Shown here one piece after another: positions 7,418 to 16,709 of a stretch of 64,000 bases of DNA. Made by a program: the position numbers and the translations under genes. Under the pieces are notes generated by a model. That model saw only the letters and a list, made by a program, of their open reading frames with translations. It searched no databases and was not told the DNA's origin. Numbering within the stretch: the stretch's first letter is position 1; the number at the start of each line of letters is the position of its first letter. Location: contig JAFRPW010000033.1 in assembly GCA_017428945.1 (NCBI GenBank), positions 1 through 64,000 of the forward strand, given 5' to 3'. The DNA is from Bacteroidales bacterium. Lineage in GTDB: Bacteria > Bacteroidota > Bacteroidia > Bacteroidales > UBA932.

Positions 7418-8840
7418 AGATTACTATCTTGGTTTATTCAATGTAGATTTCCCATCCCTGGACCGCCTTGTTCAGACAGGCCTTTCCCAGGGAGGCAGCT
7501 ACTGCGACCTCTTCTTCGAAAACACCACCTACGGAAGCCTCCTCCTCAGGGACGGAGCCGTCACTTCCGGAGGTTCACACATAGATTTCGGCGTGGGAAT
7601 CCGCGTACTCTGCGGGGAAAAGACCGGCTACGCATATTCGGAGAGCACCGCTTCCCAGGACATGCTTGCATGCGCCCGCTCCGCCGCCCAGATTGCAGAT
7701 TCTTCATCGCCCGTAAGCGTTTACGGCACTCCCAATCCCAGCCGCGGGGAGCCCAATCCCCTGGCGGACAGGTATCCCATGCAAATGCCGTGGCGGGAAT
7801 GCTCAATGAAGGGATTTCTCCCCTTCCTCACCCTGCTTGAAACCAAAGTGAGGGCAAAGGACCCGAGGGTTGTAAAGGTAATGGCATCCCTGGCCTTCCA
7901 GGTCACCGACGTCCTTATGTACAATTCCTCCCGGGAACTCAAATGGGACACCCGCCCCATGGGCAGCGTCTCCGTAACCGCCGTTTTCTCCCAGAGCGGA
8001 AAGACAGAGAATAAATCCACATCCCGCAGTTTCCGAACCGGCGCGGAAATGCTCACAGAGGCCCTGGCGGAGGAAATATCGGCCGACGTTGTCTCCGGCA
8101 TCGACGCCCGCTTCGAGGCCATCCGTCCCAAGGGCGGCAAGATGCCCGTAGTCATGGGCGCAGGCGCCTCCGGAATCCTTCTCCACGAGGCCATGGGCCA
8201 CTCCTTCGAGGCAGATTTCAACCGTAAGGGCACCTCCATCTTTGCCGATAAAATGGGCCTCCGGATATGCCCCAAGGGTATAAACATCATAGACGACGGC
8301 ACCCTCCCCGGCAACCGCGGGTCCCTGAATTTTGACGATGAGGGCGTTCCCGGGCAGAAGACTTATATGGTAGAGGACGGCGTCCTTACATCGTACCTCC
8401 ACGACCGCATCTCCGCCGCACACTACGGGGTAAAACCCACCGGAAACGGACGCCGGGAAAGCTTCCGCTATGCCCCTATCCCCCGCATGAGGGCAACCTA
8501 TATGGAAAGCGGCAGCGCCAAGGCTCCGGACCTCATTGCATCGGTCCAAAAAGGCATTTTCGTGGACGAGTTCTCCAACGGACAGGTGAAGATTGGGGAA
8601 GGCGACTTTACCTTCTTCGTAAAGTCCGGCTTCCTCATTGAGGACGGCCGCCTCACCGCCCCGGTAAAGGATATCAACATAATCGGAAACGGCCCCCAGG
8701 CACTTGCAGACATGGTTGGCGTTGCCGATGACCTTAAGATAGACCCCGGCGCCTGGACCTGCGGAAAGGAGCAGAGCGCCCCGGTATCCTGCGGCATCCC
8801 CACCGTACTCATAAAAGAACTGACAGTAGGAGGAGAATAG
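7404..8840 (+). CDS. tldD: TldD metalloprotease subunit
   Basis: The catalytic half of the TldD/TldE heterodimer, a cytosolic zinc protease that degrades unfolded peptides and trims leader peptides of some modified peptides (known from E. coli microcin B17 maturation). The zinc motif HEAMGH is at residues 261-266, and 478 residues is the family size. It overlaps the preceding kinase gene by 14 bases and is followed one base later by tldE, the expected partner. Confidence 0.94.
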   Translation: MIYSKDYYLGLFNVDFPSLDRLVQTGLSQGGSYCDLFFENTTYGSLLLRDGAVTSGGSHIDFGVGIRVLCGEKTGYAYSESTASQDMLACARSAAQIADSSSPVSVYGTPNPSRGEPNPLADRYPMQMPWRECSMKGFLPFLTLLETKVRAKDPRVVKVMASLAFQVTDVLMYNSSRELKWDTRPMGSVSVTAVFSQSGKTENKSTSRSFRTGAEMLTEALAEEISADVVSGIDARFEAIRPKGGKMPVVMGAGASGILLHEAMGHSFEADFNRKGTSIFADKMGLRICPKGINIIDDGTLPGNRGSLNFDDEGVPGQKTYMVEDGVLTSYLHDRISAAHYGVKPTGNGRRESFRYAPIPRMRATYMESGSAKAPDLIASVQKGIFVDEFSNGQVKIGEGDFTFFVKSGFLIEDGRLTAPVKDINIIGNGPQALADMVGVADDLKIDPGAWTCGKEQSAPVSCGIPTVLIKELTVGGE

Positions 8841-8841
8841 G

Positions 8842-10185
8842 ATGAGACTGGATTCAAAAGAGATAGAACTTGCAAGGCACTGCCTGGATTATGCGCTTGA
8901 AAATGGTGCGGACAAGGTAAGGATCACGCTCACAAAGAGCCTCCTTAACCTTGTGGGCGTTCTGAACGGAGAGGTGGACAAGACTTCCCACGCCCTGGAC
9001 CGCAGCCTGCAGCTTAACATCTTTGCCGACGGCCGCTACGGCACCTTCTCCTCCAACCGCCTGGAACGGGAAGGCCTGGAACAGTTTATCCGTGAAGCCA
9101 TCGTCACCGTCAAAATGCTGGAGAAGGACTCATTAAGGGATCTTCCTTCTCAGGAACGTACAGTAAAGGACGCTGCAGGTGGCAACGAGCTGGACCTGTA
9201 CGACCCTGAATACGTGAACATGAGTGCGGAAAAAAGACGTGATCTGGCACTCGGATCCATGTCCTGGCCGCTTAAGGACAAACTTGAGAAGGGTTTCACG
9301 CTTGTATCGGAAGAAGGCGAATACTCGGACAGCATATTTGACAGCGTCACAATAGATTCCAACGGCCTGTTTGCACGGCATACGGAGACATCGTTCGAGA
9401 TTGGATATGAGGTCACCGTAGAAGACGGAGAGGGCAATCTATACTCCGGATACTGGTGGGACGCCACGCCGCGCCTTGGGGACCTGAAGATTGCAGACTG
9501 CTCCGCAACGGCTATAGAAAGGGCAGCCGCCCAGATAGGGCCCAAAGGGATAAAGAGCGGAAAGTATACCGTGGTCATCGACAGTGAATGCGCTTCGAAG
9601 GTCCTTACCCCTGTTCTGAATGCCCTGGGAGGGTTCTCTCTGCAGCAGAAGAACTCTTTCATGGACGGGACCATCGGCAAAAAAGTATTCCCTGAAGGCC
9701 TTACCGTCATGGACCTCCCCCACTCCAGAGGGGAAACCGGATCACGCCTTTTTGACAGCGAGGGCGTTGCCACAAGGGACAGTGCAATAATAGAAAAAGG
9801 TGTGGTGAAGGAATACTTCCTTAACACCTACATTGCCGCCAAGATGGGCATGGAACCCACAATAGAAGACGCTACCAGGGTAAAGGTGATGCCCGTGGGC
9901 GGCTGCAGGACATGCAAAGATATACTTGAAAAAGTAAAGGACTGCATACTTGTAACAGGTTTCAACGGGGGCAATTCCAACAGCGCCACGGGCAATTTCT
10001 CCTACGGCATTGAAGGTTTTCTGGTAAAGGACGGCAAGATTGAGTACCCTGTAAAGGAAGCGCTTATGACCGGAGATTTCCTTACTCTGTGGAATAATCT
10101 TATCTTTGCAGCGGAAGATGCAAGGCTCTGCATGTCAAAGCTCATTCCAAGCATAGCTTTTGCAGGGGTCGATATAAGCGCATGA
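8842..10185 (+). CDS. tldE: TldE/PmbA protease partner subunit
   Basis: The non-catalytic half of the TldD/TldE protease. The protein has 447 residues, lacks the HExxxH motif of its partner, and has typical family stretches (DNA-gyrase-modulator fold; GGNSNSATGNFSYGIEG near residue 375). It lies one base after tldD and shares an ATGA stop/start with the glycosyltransferase gene downstream, so the three are translationally coupled. Confidence 0.93.
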   Translation: MRLDSKEIELARHCLDYALENGADKVRITLTKSLLNLVGVLNGEVDKTSHALDRSLQLNIFADGRYGTFSSNRLEREGLEQFIREAIVTVKMLEKDSLRDLPSQERTVKDAAGGNELDLYDPEYVNMSAEKRRDLALGSMSWPLKDKLEKGFTLVSEEGEYSDSIFDSVTIDSNGLFARHTETSFEIGYEVTVEDGEGNLYSGYWWDATPRLGDLKIADCSATAIERAAAQIGPKGIKSGKYTVVIDSECASKVLTPVLNALGGFSLQQKNSFMDGTIGKKVFPEGLTVMDLPHSRGETGSRLFDSEGVATRDSAIIEKGVVKEYFLNTYIAAKMGMEPTIEDATRVKVMPVGGCRTCKDILEKVKDCILVTGFNGGNSNSATGNFSYGIEGFLVKDGKIEYPVKEALMTGDFLTLWNNLIFAAEDARLCMSKLIPSIAFAGVDISA

Positions 10186-11180
10186 GAACCGCAGTCGTCA
10201 TACTCAATTACAACACAAAGGAATATCTGAGGAAGTTCCTTCCCGGCCTTGTTGCGTCTACGGAAGGCCTTGACGCCCAGGTAATTGTGGCAGACAACGC
10301 CTCCAAAGACGGCTCCGCGGAAATGATGAAGGAAGAGTTTCCGGACATCCCGCTGATGGTTCTTGAAGAGAACTACGGCTTTACGGGAGGCTACAACAGG
10401 GCCTTGAAAGGCCTTGAGGCGGAGTTCTATGTGCTTATAAACTCAGACATAGAAGTTCCCGGGGACTGGCTGAAGCCGCTTCTCTCCTGGATGGATTCCC
10501 ATCCGGAGTGCGGCGCCTGCGGGCCAAAGCTCATATCGTACAATGACCGCACATCATTTGAATATGCCGGAGCGGCGGGCGGATTTGTAGACCGGTACGG
10601 CTATCCTTTCTGCCGCGGAAGGGTGCTCCAAAAGCTTGAGAAGGACAATGGGCAGTACAACAATCCACTGAACGTCCTCTGGTGCAGCGGAGCGTGCCTT
10701 ATGGTCCGGAGCAGCGTCTGGAATGCCCTTGGAGGCCTTGACAGCAGGTTCTTTGCCCACATGGAAGAGATAGACCTATGCTGGAGGATGCAGCTTGCCG
10801 GCTGGAAGGTCACTAATGTCCCTGAATCTGTAGTGTACCATATTGGTGGCGGAACCCTTCCAAACGAGTCCCCTTTCAAGCTGAGGCTCAATTTCCGGAA
10901 CAACCTGCTACTTCTGGAGAACAATCTTCCGGCAACCTTCAAAGCCATGGGCTCAAAGCATCCACAATGCCGTACCCGCCGCAGAATCCTTGTGAGGATG
11001 CTTCTTGACGGCTGCTCGGCCCTGGTTTACCTATTAAAGGGCAAATGGAGTTTCTTCAAGGCCGTTGTAACCGCGCACAAAGAGTACCGGCAGCTCCGGA
11101 CTCCGGGTGTTATCCCAGATGCTCCAAAACTGCCGGAAGGTCTCTATAACGGCTGGATAGTGCCTAAAGGGCTGTTGTAG
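10182..11180 (+). CDS. Family 2 glycosyltransferase
   Basis: A GT-A fold transferase of 332 residues, probably working at the cytoplasmic membrane on cell-surface glycans. Motifs seen are VVILNYNTKEYL at the N-terminus, ADNAS (residues 40-44), the NSDIEVP metal-binding segment near 90 and EEIDLCWR near 196, all typical of rhamnosyltransferase-like GT2 enzymes. The acceptor cannot be told. It is last in its operon (ATGA overlap with tldE), and its 3' end overlaps the convergent M48 gene by 17 bases. Confidence 0.88.
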   Translation: MRTAVVILNYNTKEYLRKFLPGLVASTEGLDAQVIVADNASKDGSAEMMKEEFPDIPLMVLEENYGFTGGYNRALKGLEAEFYVLINSDIEVPGDWLKPLLSWMDSHPECGACGPKLISYNDRTSFEYAGAAGGFVDRYGYPFCRGRVLQKLEKDNGQYNNPLNVLWCSGACLMVRSSVWNALGGLDSRFFAHMEEIDLCWRMQLAGWKVTNVPESVVYHIGGGTLPNESPFKLRLNFRNNLLLLENNLPATFKAMGSKHPQCRTRRRILVRMLLDGCSALVYLLKGKWSFFKAVVTAHKEYRQLRTPGVIPDAPKLPEGLYNGWIVPKGLL

Positions 11181-11949
11181 GCCTTTCGAAGCCATCCCTT
11201 TCGCAAAGGGCGGTAATTCTCTTGATGCGGGTTGCGGTGTCCGGGTGGGTGGAGAAAAGGCTGCTCACAGGGCCCATGACAGCACCTGACGCGCCGCTTC
11301 CCTGCTGAAGCTTCTCAAAAGCCTGGACCATAGCCCAGGGATTGCGCTTTGCGGCTACAAGGAATTCATAGCTGAACTCATCGGCCTCGCTTTCCTGCTT
11401 CTTGGAGAAGTGGTTGGAAATGAGCGTCTGGCCGATTACGCCAAGCTGGGAGTCCGTAAGGACTGCAACCTTGTCCGACGTTGCGGCTACGCCCTCGAAC
11501 GCAGCGCTGGTGAGCATGCTGTTGCGCATCTGCTTGTAAGTGTGCTGAAGGGCTACGTGGCCTATCTCGTGGGCAATGACGGAGAGGAGCTCGGCATCGT
11601 CCATGAGGTCCATGATGCCGGTATATACCCTCACGGAGCCGTCTGCGCAGGCAAAGGCGTTGACCTCGTTATTCTGGTACACTTTGTAGTTGAGGGGGAC
11701 ATCTCCTACCTGCGTGAGCCTCTGGGTAAGGTTCCTGAGGCGCTTTGTATAAGCATTGGTTTCCGGGAGCACGGGGCTCTGGGCGTCCAGCTGGGTAATG
11801 TACTGCTGGACATATGCAATTACCTCCGATTCCGGGAGCATAAGGGCCTGGGAGGCATATGCGGCGCCCTGCATGAGGCGTGCTGTATTGATGCTTCCGC
11901 AGGAAGCGAGCAGCACGGTGGCTGCAACAAGTGACAGAATGCGTTTCAT
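11164..11949 (-). CDS. M48 family metalloprotease, lipoprotein
   Basis: A 261-residue periplasmic, lipid-anchored zinc protease resembling the LoiP/BepA-type M48 group that handles outer-membrane protein quality control. The lipobox is LLASC (Cys17). The zinc motif HEIGH is at 127-131, with the third ligand in ESEADEF near residue 187. It is monocistronic, preceded by a TATATTTG box 17 bases upstream, and ends inside the 3' end of the glycosyltransferase gene on the other strand. Confidence 0.92.
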   Translation of the reverse strand: MKRILSLVAATVLLASCGSINTARLMQGAAYASQALMLPESEVIAYVQQYITQLDAQSPVLPETNAYTKRLRNLTQRLTQVGDVPLNYKVYQNNEVNAFACADGSVRVYTGIMDLMDDAELLSVIAHEIGHVALQHTYKQMRNSMLTSAAFEGVAATSDKVAVLTDSQLGVIGQTLISNHFSKKQESEADEFSYEFLVAAKRNPWAMVQAFEKLQQGSGASGAVMGPVSSLFSTHPDTATRIKRITALCERDGFERPTTAL

Positions 11950-11966
11950 CTTGGTCAGAATTTTCC

Positions 11967-11974
11967 CAAATATA
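11967..11974 (-). promoter_or_regulatory. -7 box (TATATTTG) for the M48 gene
   Basis: Minus-strand TATATTTG with a TTTG (11997-12000) 22 bases further upstream, close to the Bacteroidota -33/-7 arrangement. Confidence 0.65.
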
Positions 11975-12017
11975 CAAATTATTTCGTATATTGTGACAAA
12001 TTATGAAATGAACTTTT

Positions 12018-14306
12018 ATGCGTACAAGAAATCTTGCCCTTCTGGTCGCGCTCCTTCTGGCGCTTCCTCTGCAGGCAGCCAAACTAATTGGTGTCAAAGT
12101 ACTTGACAAAGATTATATAGTACTTCAGTTCCGTGACGGAGAGGTCCGCTACAGAGATACCGGTAAGGGCCAGAGCGCCTTCCTGGGGCATACCTTCGTA
12201 GATGGCGACGACACCCTTAAAACCTTCCTCCCCCGCTTTTTCACGGGCACTTCGGCCGGCGAATGGTTCATATCGTCAAAGGACGACAGGCGCCACAACA
12301 AGGTCACGGCCATCTACCGTAAGTCCAAGCCCATGAACACGGACCACACCCTCACAAGCGAGCTGGACCACTGGGTCTTCCTCCGGCTGGAAAGCCCCAT
12401 GAAGCAGGGGTGCACATACACTGTGAGCATTCCTTCCAGGAGCGGATCGGACAAAGCATCGGCCGAGGTTGTATTCGACATCTGGAATTCCCAGTCTGAG
12501 GCCGTCCACGTAAATATCCTTGGCTATTCCACCCAGGAAAAGACCAAGGCCGCAGATCTTTATTACTGGCTGGGAGACGGCGGACAGAGGGACTACAAGG
12601 CCTTCGAGGGCAACAAGGTGTGGCTCTATAATGTTAAAAGCGGAGCCAGGCAGCTGGTTGGAAAGGTAAAGCTCTGGAAAAGGGCCTCTGACTGCAGTAA
12701 GGAAGCCGGCGAGAAGAACCTGACGGGAAGCGATGTCTGGAACATAGATTTCAAGAATGCAGTCCCTGGAACATACCGTCTTGTTGTTGACGGAGTTGGC
12801 TGCAGCATGGACTTCCAGGTAAAGCCGGACCTTTATCTGGATCCTTATAAGTACAGCGTCCTGGGCTATTACTACATGCGCCTTGGAGAGCGCATCAAAG
12901 ACGGTTTCACCCCGCGCCAGCCGCTGTTCATACCTGAAGAAGACCCCAACGGCTTCACTGTCTACAAGACAGACCTGCATCCCTGGCACCCGGACTGGCA
13001 GAAACTCCCCGGCGACGTCTGGGACGAACCCCATTTCAAGAATCTCCGGGAATCGGCCTTCTGGCAGCACCGCCTTCCCGGAAATCCCGTCAACATTGAG
13101 GTGAAGGGCGGCCACTCGGACGCCATGGACTGGGACCGCCACCTCGCCCACGTGAGCAATATTTACGACATGCTCCTCCCCTACATCCTCTCCGGAGGCC
13201 GCCTGGGCGAGGACAACCTTGGAATTCCTGAAAGCGGCAACGGCATCCCGGACCTCATTGACGAGGCCAGGAACGAGGTCGATTTCTTCCTCAGCATCCG
13301 CGACGGAGAAGCCTACTCACAGGGCGTCACCAACCCGGACCGTAACTGGAGCGTGATGTTCCAGGCCGGCTGCACCACCATGGCAGCATGGGCAAATGCC
13401 GCCAACTGCGCAATGATAGGATATGCCTTCCGCCTTGCCGGCAACAAAGAACTTGAGAACTACTATAAGGATGAGGCCGTAAAGGCCTTCAACTTCGCCG
13501 CCCGCCAGGACAACCTTCAGCTTGACGATCTCCAGGGAATAGGCCTTGAGGGCATGCGAGGTCGTGATTTCAAGCAGATGGCCGCAGCTTTCCTCTACAA
13601 CCTTACCGGAGACACCATGTGGGAAGACATAGCGGAAGAGGAAAGCGTGATAAAGGGGGCCGATGACGACCGCGTCCTTCTCCGCGGCCGTAACGGCCAC
13701 TGCCAGATATGGGGCGTCGCCGCATATCTTACCTGCCCCTGGGAGCGCCATTTCCCGGTGCTGTATTCCAATATGGTCAAGGCCCTCACCCGCGAGGTCA
13801 GGGAAGACCACCTATCCCCTTCACTTGAAAGGCCTTCCAGGCGCGCGGCAGACGACGTCCGCTGGATGACATCGGAAAACCTCCAGAGGGCAATCATGCT
13901 GCATTATTGCACAAAGGACAAGGCCCTGAAGCAGCAGCTGGAAACTGCTTTGTACACGGAAGCAAGCTGGTGCCTTGGCCGCAACCCCGGCAACGTCGTT
14001 GAGATGACAGGCCTTGGCCAGAGGCATATCACGGACTGCTATTCCACTGGCCGGAACGACGGCCTGCCTGGCACCCATCCCGGCCAGACGCCCTTCAACG
14101 GCACTGAAACCTGGTCCCCCGGCGACGGAGGCGATGCCCGCATCATACTCCGCTACTGCTATCCTGACTGGTGGAACGGCGGCTGGCCCCGACAGGAGTC
14201 ATACTTCAACCAGCGCTACTTCTGGGTAAACGGAGAGTTTACCCCTCGTGAGACCATGAGAGGTAAACTTGCGCTTGTGGCTTATCTTTATGGAATAAGG
14301 CCCTAG
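12018..14306 (+). CDS. Glycoside hydrolase family 9 (endoglucanase-type)
   Basis: A secreted beta-glucanase of 762 residues. It has a signal peptide (cut near A20), an N-terminal Ig-like domain as in CelD-type GH9 enzymes (about 160-270), and the (alpha/alpha)6 catalytic domain. The catalytic Asp pair is in GGHSDAMDW (D368/D371). The C-terminal FWVNGEF segment may hold the acid Glu. The usual His-His-Arg substrate loop is replaced by [13 protein letters not shown], suggesting a divergent subgroup. It ends in a four-base interlocked stop with the convergent GH94 gene; the two would act in sequence on cellulose-type glucans. Confidence 0.88.
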   Translation: MRTRNLALLVALLLALPLQAAKLIGVKVLDKDYIVLQFRDGEVRYRDTGKGQSAFLGHTFVDGDDTLKTFLPRFFTGTSAGEWFISSKDDRRHNKVTAIYRKSKPMNTDHTLTSELDHWVFLRLESPMKQGCTYTVSIPSRSGSDKASAEVVFDIWNSQSEAVHVNILGYSTQEKTKAADLYYWLGDGGQRDYKAFEGNKVWLYNVKSGARQLVGKVKLWKRASDCSKEAGEKNLTGSDVWNIDFKNAVPGTYRLVVDGVGCSMDFQVKPDLYLDPYKYSVLGYYYMRLGERIKDGFTPRQPLFIPEEDPNGFTVYKTDLHPWHPDWQKLPGDVWDEPHFKNLRESAFWQHRLPGNPVNIEVKGGHSDAMDWDRHLAHVSNIYDMLLPYILSGGRLGEDNLGIPESGNGIPDLIDEARNEVDFFLSIRDGEAYSQGVTNPDRNWSVMFQAGCTTMAAWANAANCAMIGYAFRLAGNKELENYYKDEAVKAFNFAARQDNLQLDDLQGIGLEGMRGRDFKQMAAAFLYNLTGDTMWEDIAEEESVIKGADDDRVLLRGRNGHCQIWGVAAYLTCPWERHFPVLYSNMVKALTREVREDHLSPSLERPSRRAADDVRWMTSENLQRAIMLHYCTKDKALKQQLETALYTEASWCLGRNPGNVVEMTGLGQRHITDCYSTGRNDGLPGTHPGQTPFNGTETWSPGDGGDARIILRYCYPDWWNGGWPRQESYFNQRYFWVNGEFTPRETMRGKLALVAYLYGIRP

Positions 14307-16708
14307 AGCTCTACGCTGAGTTTTTGTATACCCGGCTTGTAAGGGATGTAATATCCTCCCTTCTTGCCGGTGTATTTTATGTCAAGATGGTACTCCGCAT
14401 CACGGAACTTCCTGAGAACGTGATAAGTACCGTGCTGCAGAGGGATGCAGGGCTCTATGAGCAGGCCGTCAAACTGCGGCTTGATGCCAAGGATGGACTC
14501 GCTCACGGCTTTCCATGTCCATGCGGCCGTGCCGGTGAGCCAGCTGTTCTTGCCCTCTCCGGGCTTTGCGGCGTCCTTTCCGGCAACCATCTGGCAGAAC
14601 ACGTAAGGTTCCACTTTACGAAGAGTCTGGTCCTTGGTAAAAGCGGGGGTGATCTTGCAGTAGTGGCGCCAGGCATCGTCCCTTCGGCCGGCCATGGCTT
14701 CGCCTATTATCACCCACGGGTTATTGTGGCAGAAGATGCCGGCGTTCTCCTTGTAACCTTCGGGATATGAGCTTATTTCCCCGTATTCGCAGATATATCT
14801 GGAGTAGGCGGGGGTGTTGAGGACTATGCCCTGCTCGCACTCCAGGTACTTAACGGTAGAGTCAAGCGCCTTGTCGCAGAGGCCTTCATCGGCGCCGATC
14901 CTGGCCATTGTGCACCAGCCTTGGCTCTCGATGAAGATCTTGCCTTCCTCACATTCCTTGGAGCCAATCTTGTTGCCATAGTAGTCATATGCCCTGAGGA
15001 ACCACTCGCCGTCCCATCCATGCTGCTTCACAGCGCTTTCCATGGCCTTAACGGCCTCTTTCACGCCTTCTGCGTCCTTGTCCCCTATCCTTTCCAGAAG
15101 TTCTGCGAAATCCCGTCCTTCGGCAACGAAGAGGCCGGCTATCATGAGGGATTCCGCCTTTGTACCCTCAGTCTTGTTTTCCGTAGTCTGGAAGGAATCG
15201 TCCGGATTCCAGGAGAAGCAGTTGAGGTTGAGGCAGTCGTTCCAGTCGGCACGGCCTATGAGGGGCAGTCCGTGAGGGCCAAGATTATCGGTAACGTGCC
15301 TGAAGCTTATCTTAAGGTGCTCCAGCAGAGTCACTTCCGTCCCGGGCTTGTTGTCAAACGGGACCATCTGGTCCAGGATGCCGAAGTCTCCGGTTTCACG
15401 GATATAGGCCACGGTTCCGAAGATGAGCCAGAGGGGATCGTCGTTGAAACCGCCGCCGATGTCGTTGTTGCCGCGCTTTGTGAGGGGCTGGTACTGGTGG
15501 TAGCAGCCGCCGTCCGGGAACTGCGTGGATGCAATGTCTATGATGCGCTGGCGGGCACGGTCCGGAATCATGTGGACTATGCCTGCAAGGTCCTGGTTGG
15601 AATCCCTGAAGCCCATTCCGCGGCCGATTCCGCTCTCAAAGTAGCTGGCGCTCCGGCTGAAGAAGAAGGTTATCATGCACTGGTACTGGTTCCAGATGTT
15701 TACGGTACGGTCCAGTTCCGGAACGTCCGAAGACACATTGAACCGGCCCAGCAGGTTGTCCCAGAAAGCCTTCAGCTGCGCAAATTCGGCATCCGCCTTC
15801 TCTACCGTAGAGAATGCCTCCAGCATCTCCAGCGCCCGTTTTTTATTGATCACCTGCCCGTCATTCCCGACCTGATCGGGAATCTCAAACTTCTCCTCCT
15901 GCGGATTCTCCACATATCCCAGCACAAACACCAGTTCCGTGGATTCTCCGGCCTCGAGTTCCAGGTCGAAGCGGTGCGACGCAATGGGGCTCCAGCCATG
16001 CGCCCGGGTATTTCCGGAAGTGCCTGCAAGCACCTGCTGCGGGGCATCGAAGCCGTTGTACATGCCTATGAACGTTTCCCTGTCCGTGTCAAAACCGTCT
16101 GCGTGACGGTTCACTCCAAAGAAGGCGTAATGGTTCCTGCGCTCGCGGTATTCTGTCTTATGGTAAATGGCAGAGCCTTCTATCTCCACCTCTCCGGTAG
16201 AGAGGTTGCGCTGGAAGTTCTCCATGTCCGTTGAGGCGTTCCAGAGGCACCACTCGGCAAAGGAGTACAGTTTGAACCGTTTTTTCTCCTTGCCGCTGTT
16301 GGTGAGCCTTACCTTGTGCACTTCGCACCTGTGGCCGATAGGGACAAAGAACGTTACCTCCGCCTTGAGGCCGTTTTTCTGGCCGATAAGTTTGGTGTAG
16401 CCCATGCCGTGACGGCACTCGTAGAAGTCCAGGGCGGTCTTGCAGGGCTTCCAGCCGGGATTCCAGACCGTATCGCCGTCCTTTATATAATAATACCGGC
16501 CACCTGCGTCCATGGGAACGCCGTTGTAGCGGTAGCGGAGGATCCTCCGGAACTTTGCATCCCGGCAGAAGCAGTAGCCTCCGGCCGTATTGGAAATGAG
16601 CGAGAAGAAATCTTCCGTTCCCATGTAGTTTATCCAGGGCCACGGGGTGTCCGGGCGGGTAACCACATACTCGCGGGACCTATCGTCAAAATGTCCGAAA
16701 CTGTTCAT
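14303..16708 (-). CDS. Cellobiose phosphorylase (GH94)
   Basis: A cytosolic enzyme that phosphorolyses cellobiose to glucose 1-phosphate and glucose. It closely resembles clostridial cellobiose phosphorylases across its whole length of 801 residues: the N-terminal [12 protein letters not shown] and YRYNGVP segments, [20 protein letters not shown], and the catalytic-domain [14 protein letters not shown] (D488/D491, the acid region). Residues 276-284 (IPDQVGNDG) form an in-frame insertion encoded by a palindromic repeat. It lies one base after a GH3 gene and is translated with it, which fits oligosaccharide processing. Confidence 0.93.
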   Translation of the reverse strand: MNSFGHFDDRSREYVVTRPDTPWPWINYMGTEDFFSLISNTAGGYCFCRDAKFRRILRYRYNGVPMDAGGRYYYIKDGDTVWNPGWKPCKTALDFYECRHGMGYTKLIGQKNGLKAEVTFFVPIGHRCEVHKVRLTNSGKEKKRFKLYSFAEWCLWNASTDMENFQRNLSTGEVEIEGSAIYHKTEYRERRNHYAFFGVNRHADGFDTDRETFIGMYNGFDAPQQVLAGTSGNTRAHGWSPIASHRFDLELEAGESTELVFVLGYVENPQEEKFEIPDQVGNDGQVINKKRALEMLEAFSTVEKADAEFAQLKAFWDNLLGRFNVSSDVPELDRTVNIWNQYQCMITFFFSRSASYFESGIGRGMGFRDSNQDLAGIVHMIPDRARQRIIDIASTQFPDGGCYHQYQPLTKRGNNDIGGGFNDDPLWLIFGTVAYIRETGDFGILDQMVPFDNKPGTEVTLLEHLKISFRHVTDNLGPHGLPLIGRADWNDCLNLNCFSWNPDDSFQTTENKTEGTKAESLMIAGLFVAEGRDFAELLERIGDKDAEGVKEAVKAMESAVKQHGWDGEWFLRAYDYYGNKIGSKECEEGKIFIESQGWCTMARIGADEGLCDKALDSTVKYLECEQGIVLNTPAYSRYICEYGEISSYPEGYKENAGIFCHNNPWVIIGEAMAGRRDDAWRHYCKITPAFTKDQTLRKVEPYVFCQMVAGKDAAKPGEGKNSWLTGTAAWTWKAVSESILGIKPQFDGLLIEPCIPLQHGTYHVLRKFRDAEYHLDIKYTGKKGGYYIPYKPGIQKLSVEL
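15857..15883 (-). repeat. Palindromic repeat inserted in frame in the GH94 gene
   Basis: ATTCCCGA and TCGGGAAT make a perfect eight-base inverted repeat around CCTGA (15863-15883), extended by a GTC flank. It encodes the peptide IPDQVGNDG within the enzyme. The peptide is familiar as the translation of a repeat widespread in bacterial genomes (often seen as PDQVRHDG). It falls in a loop just before VINKK, a place where related phosphorylases are shorter. Confidence 0.7.
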
Positions 16709-16709
16709 C

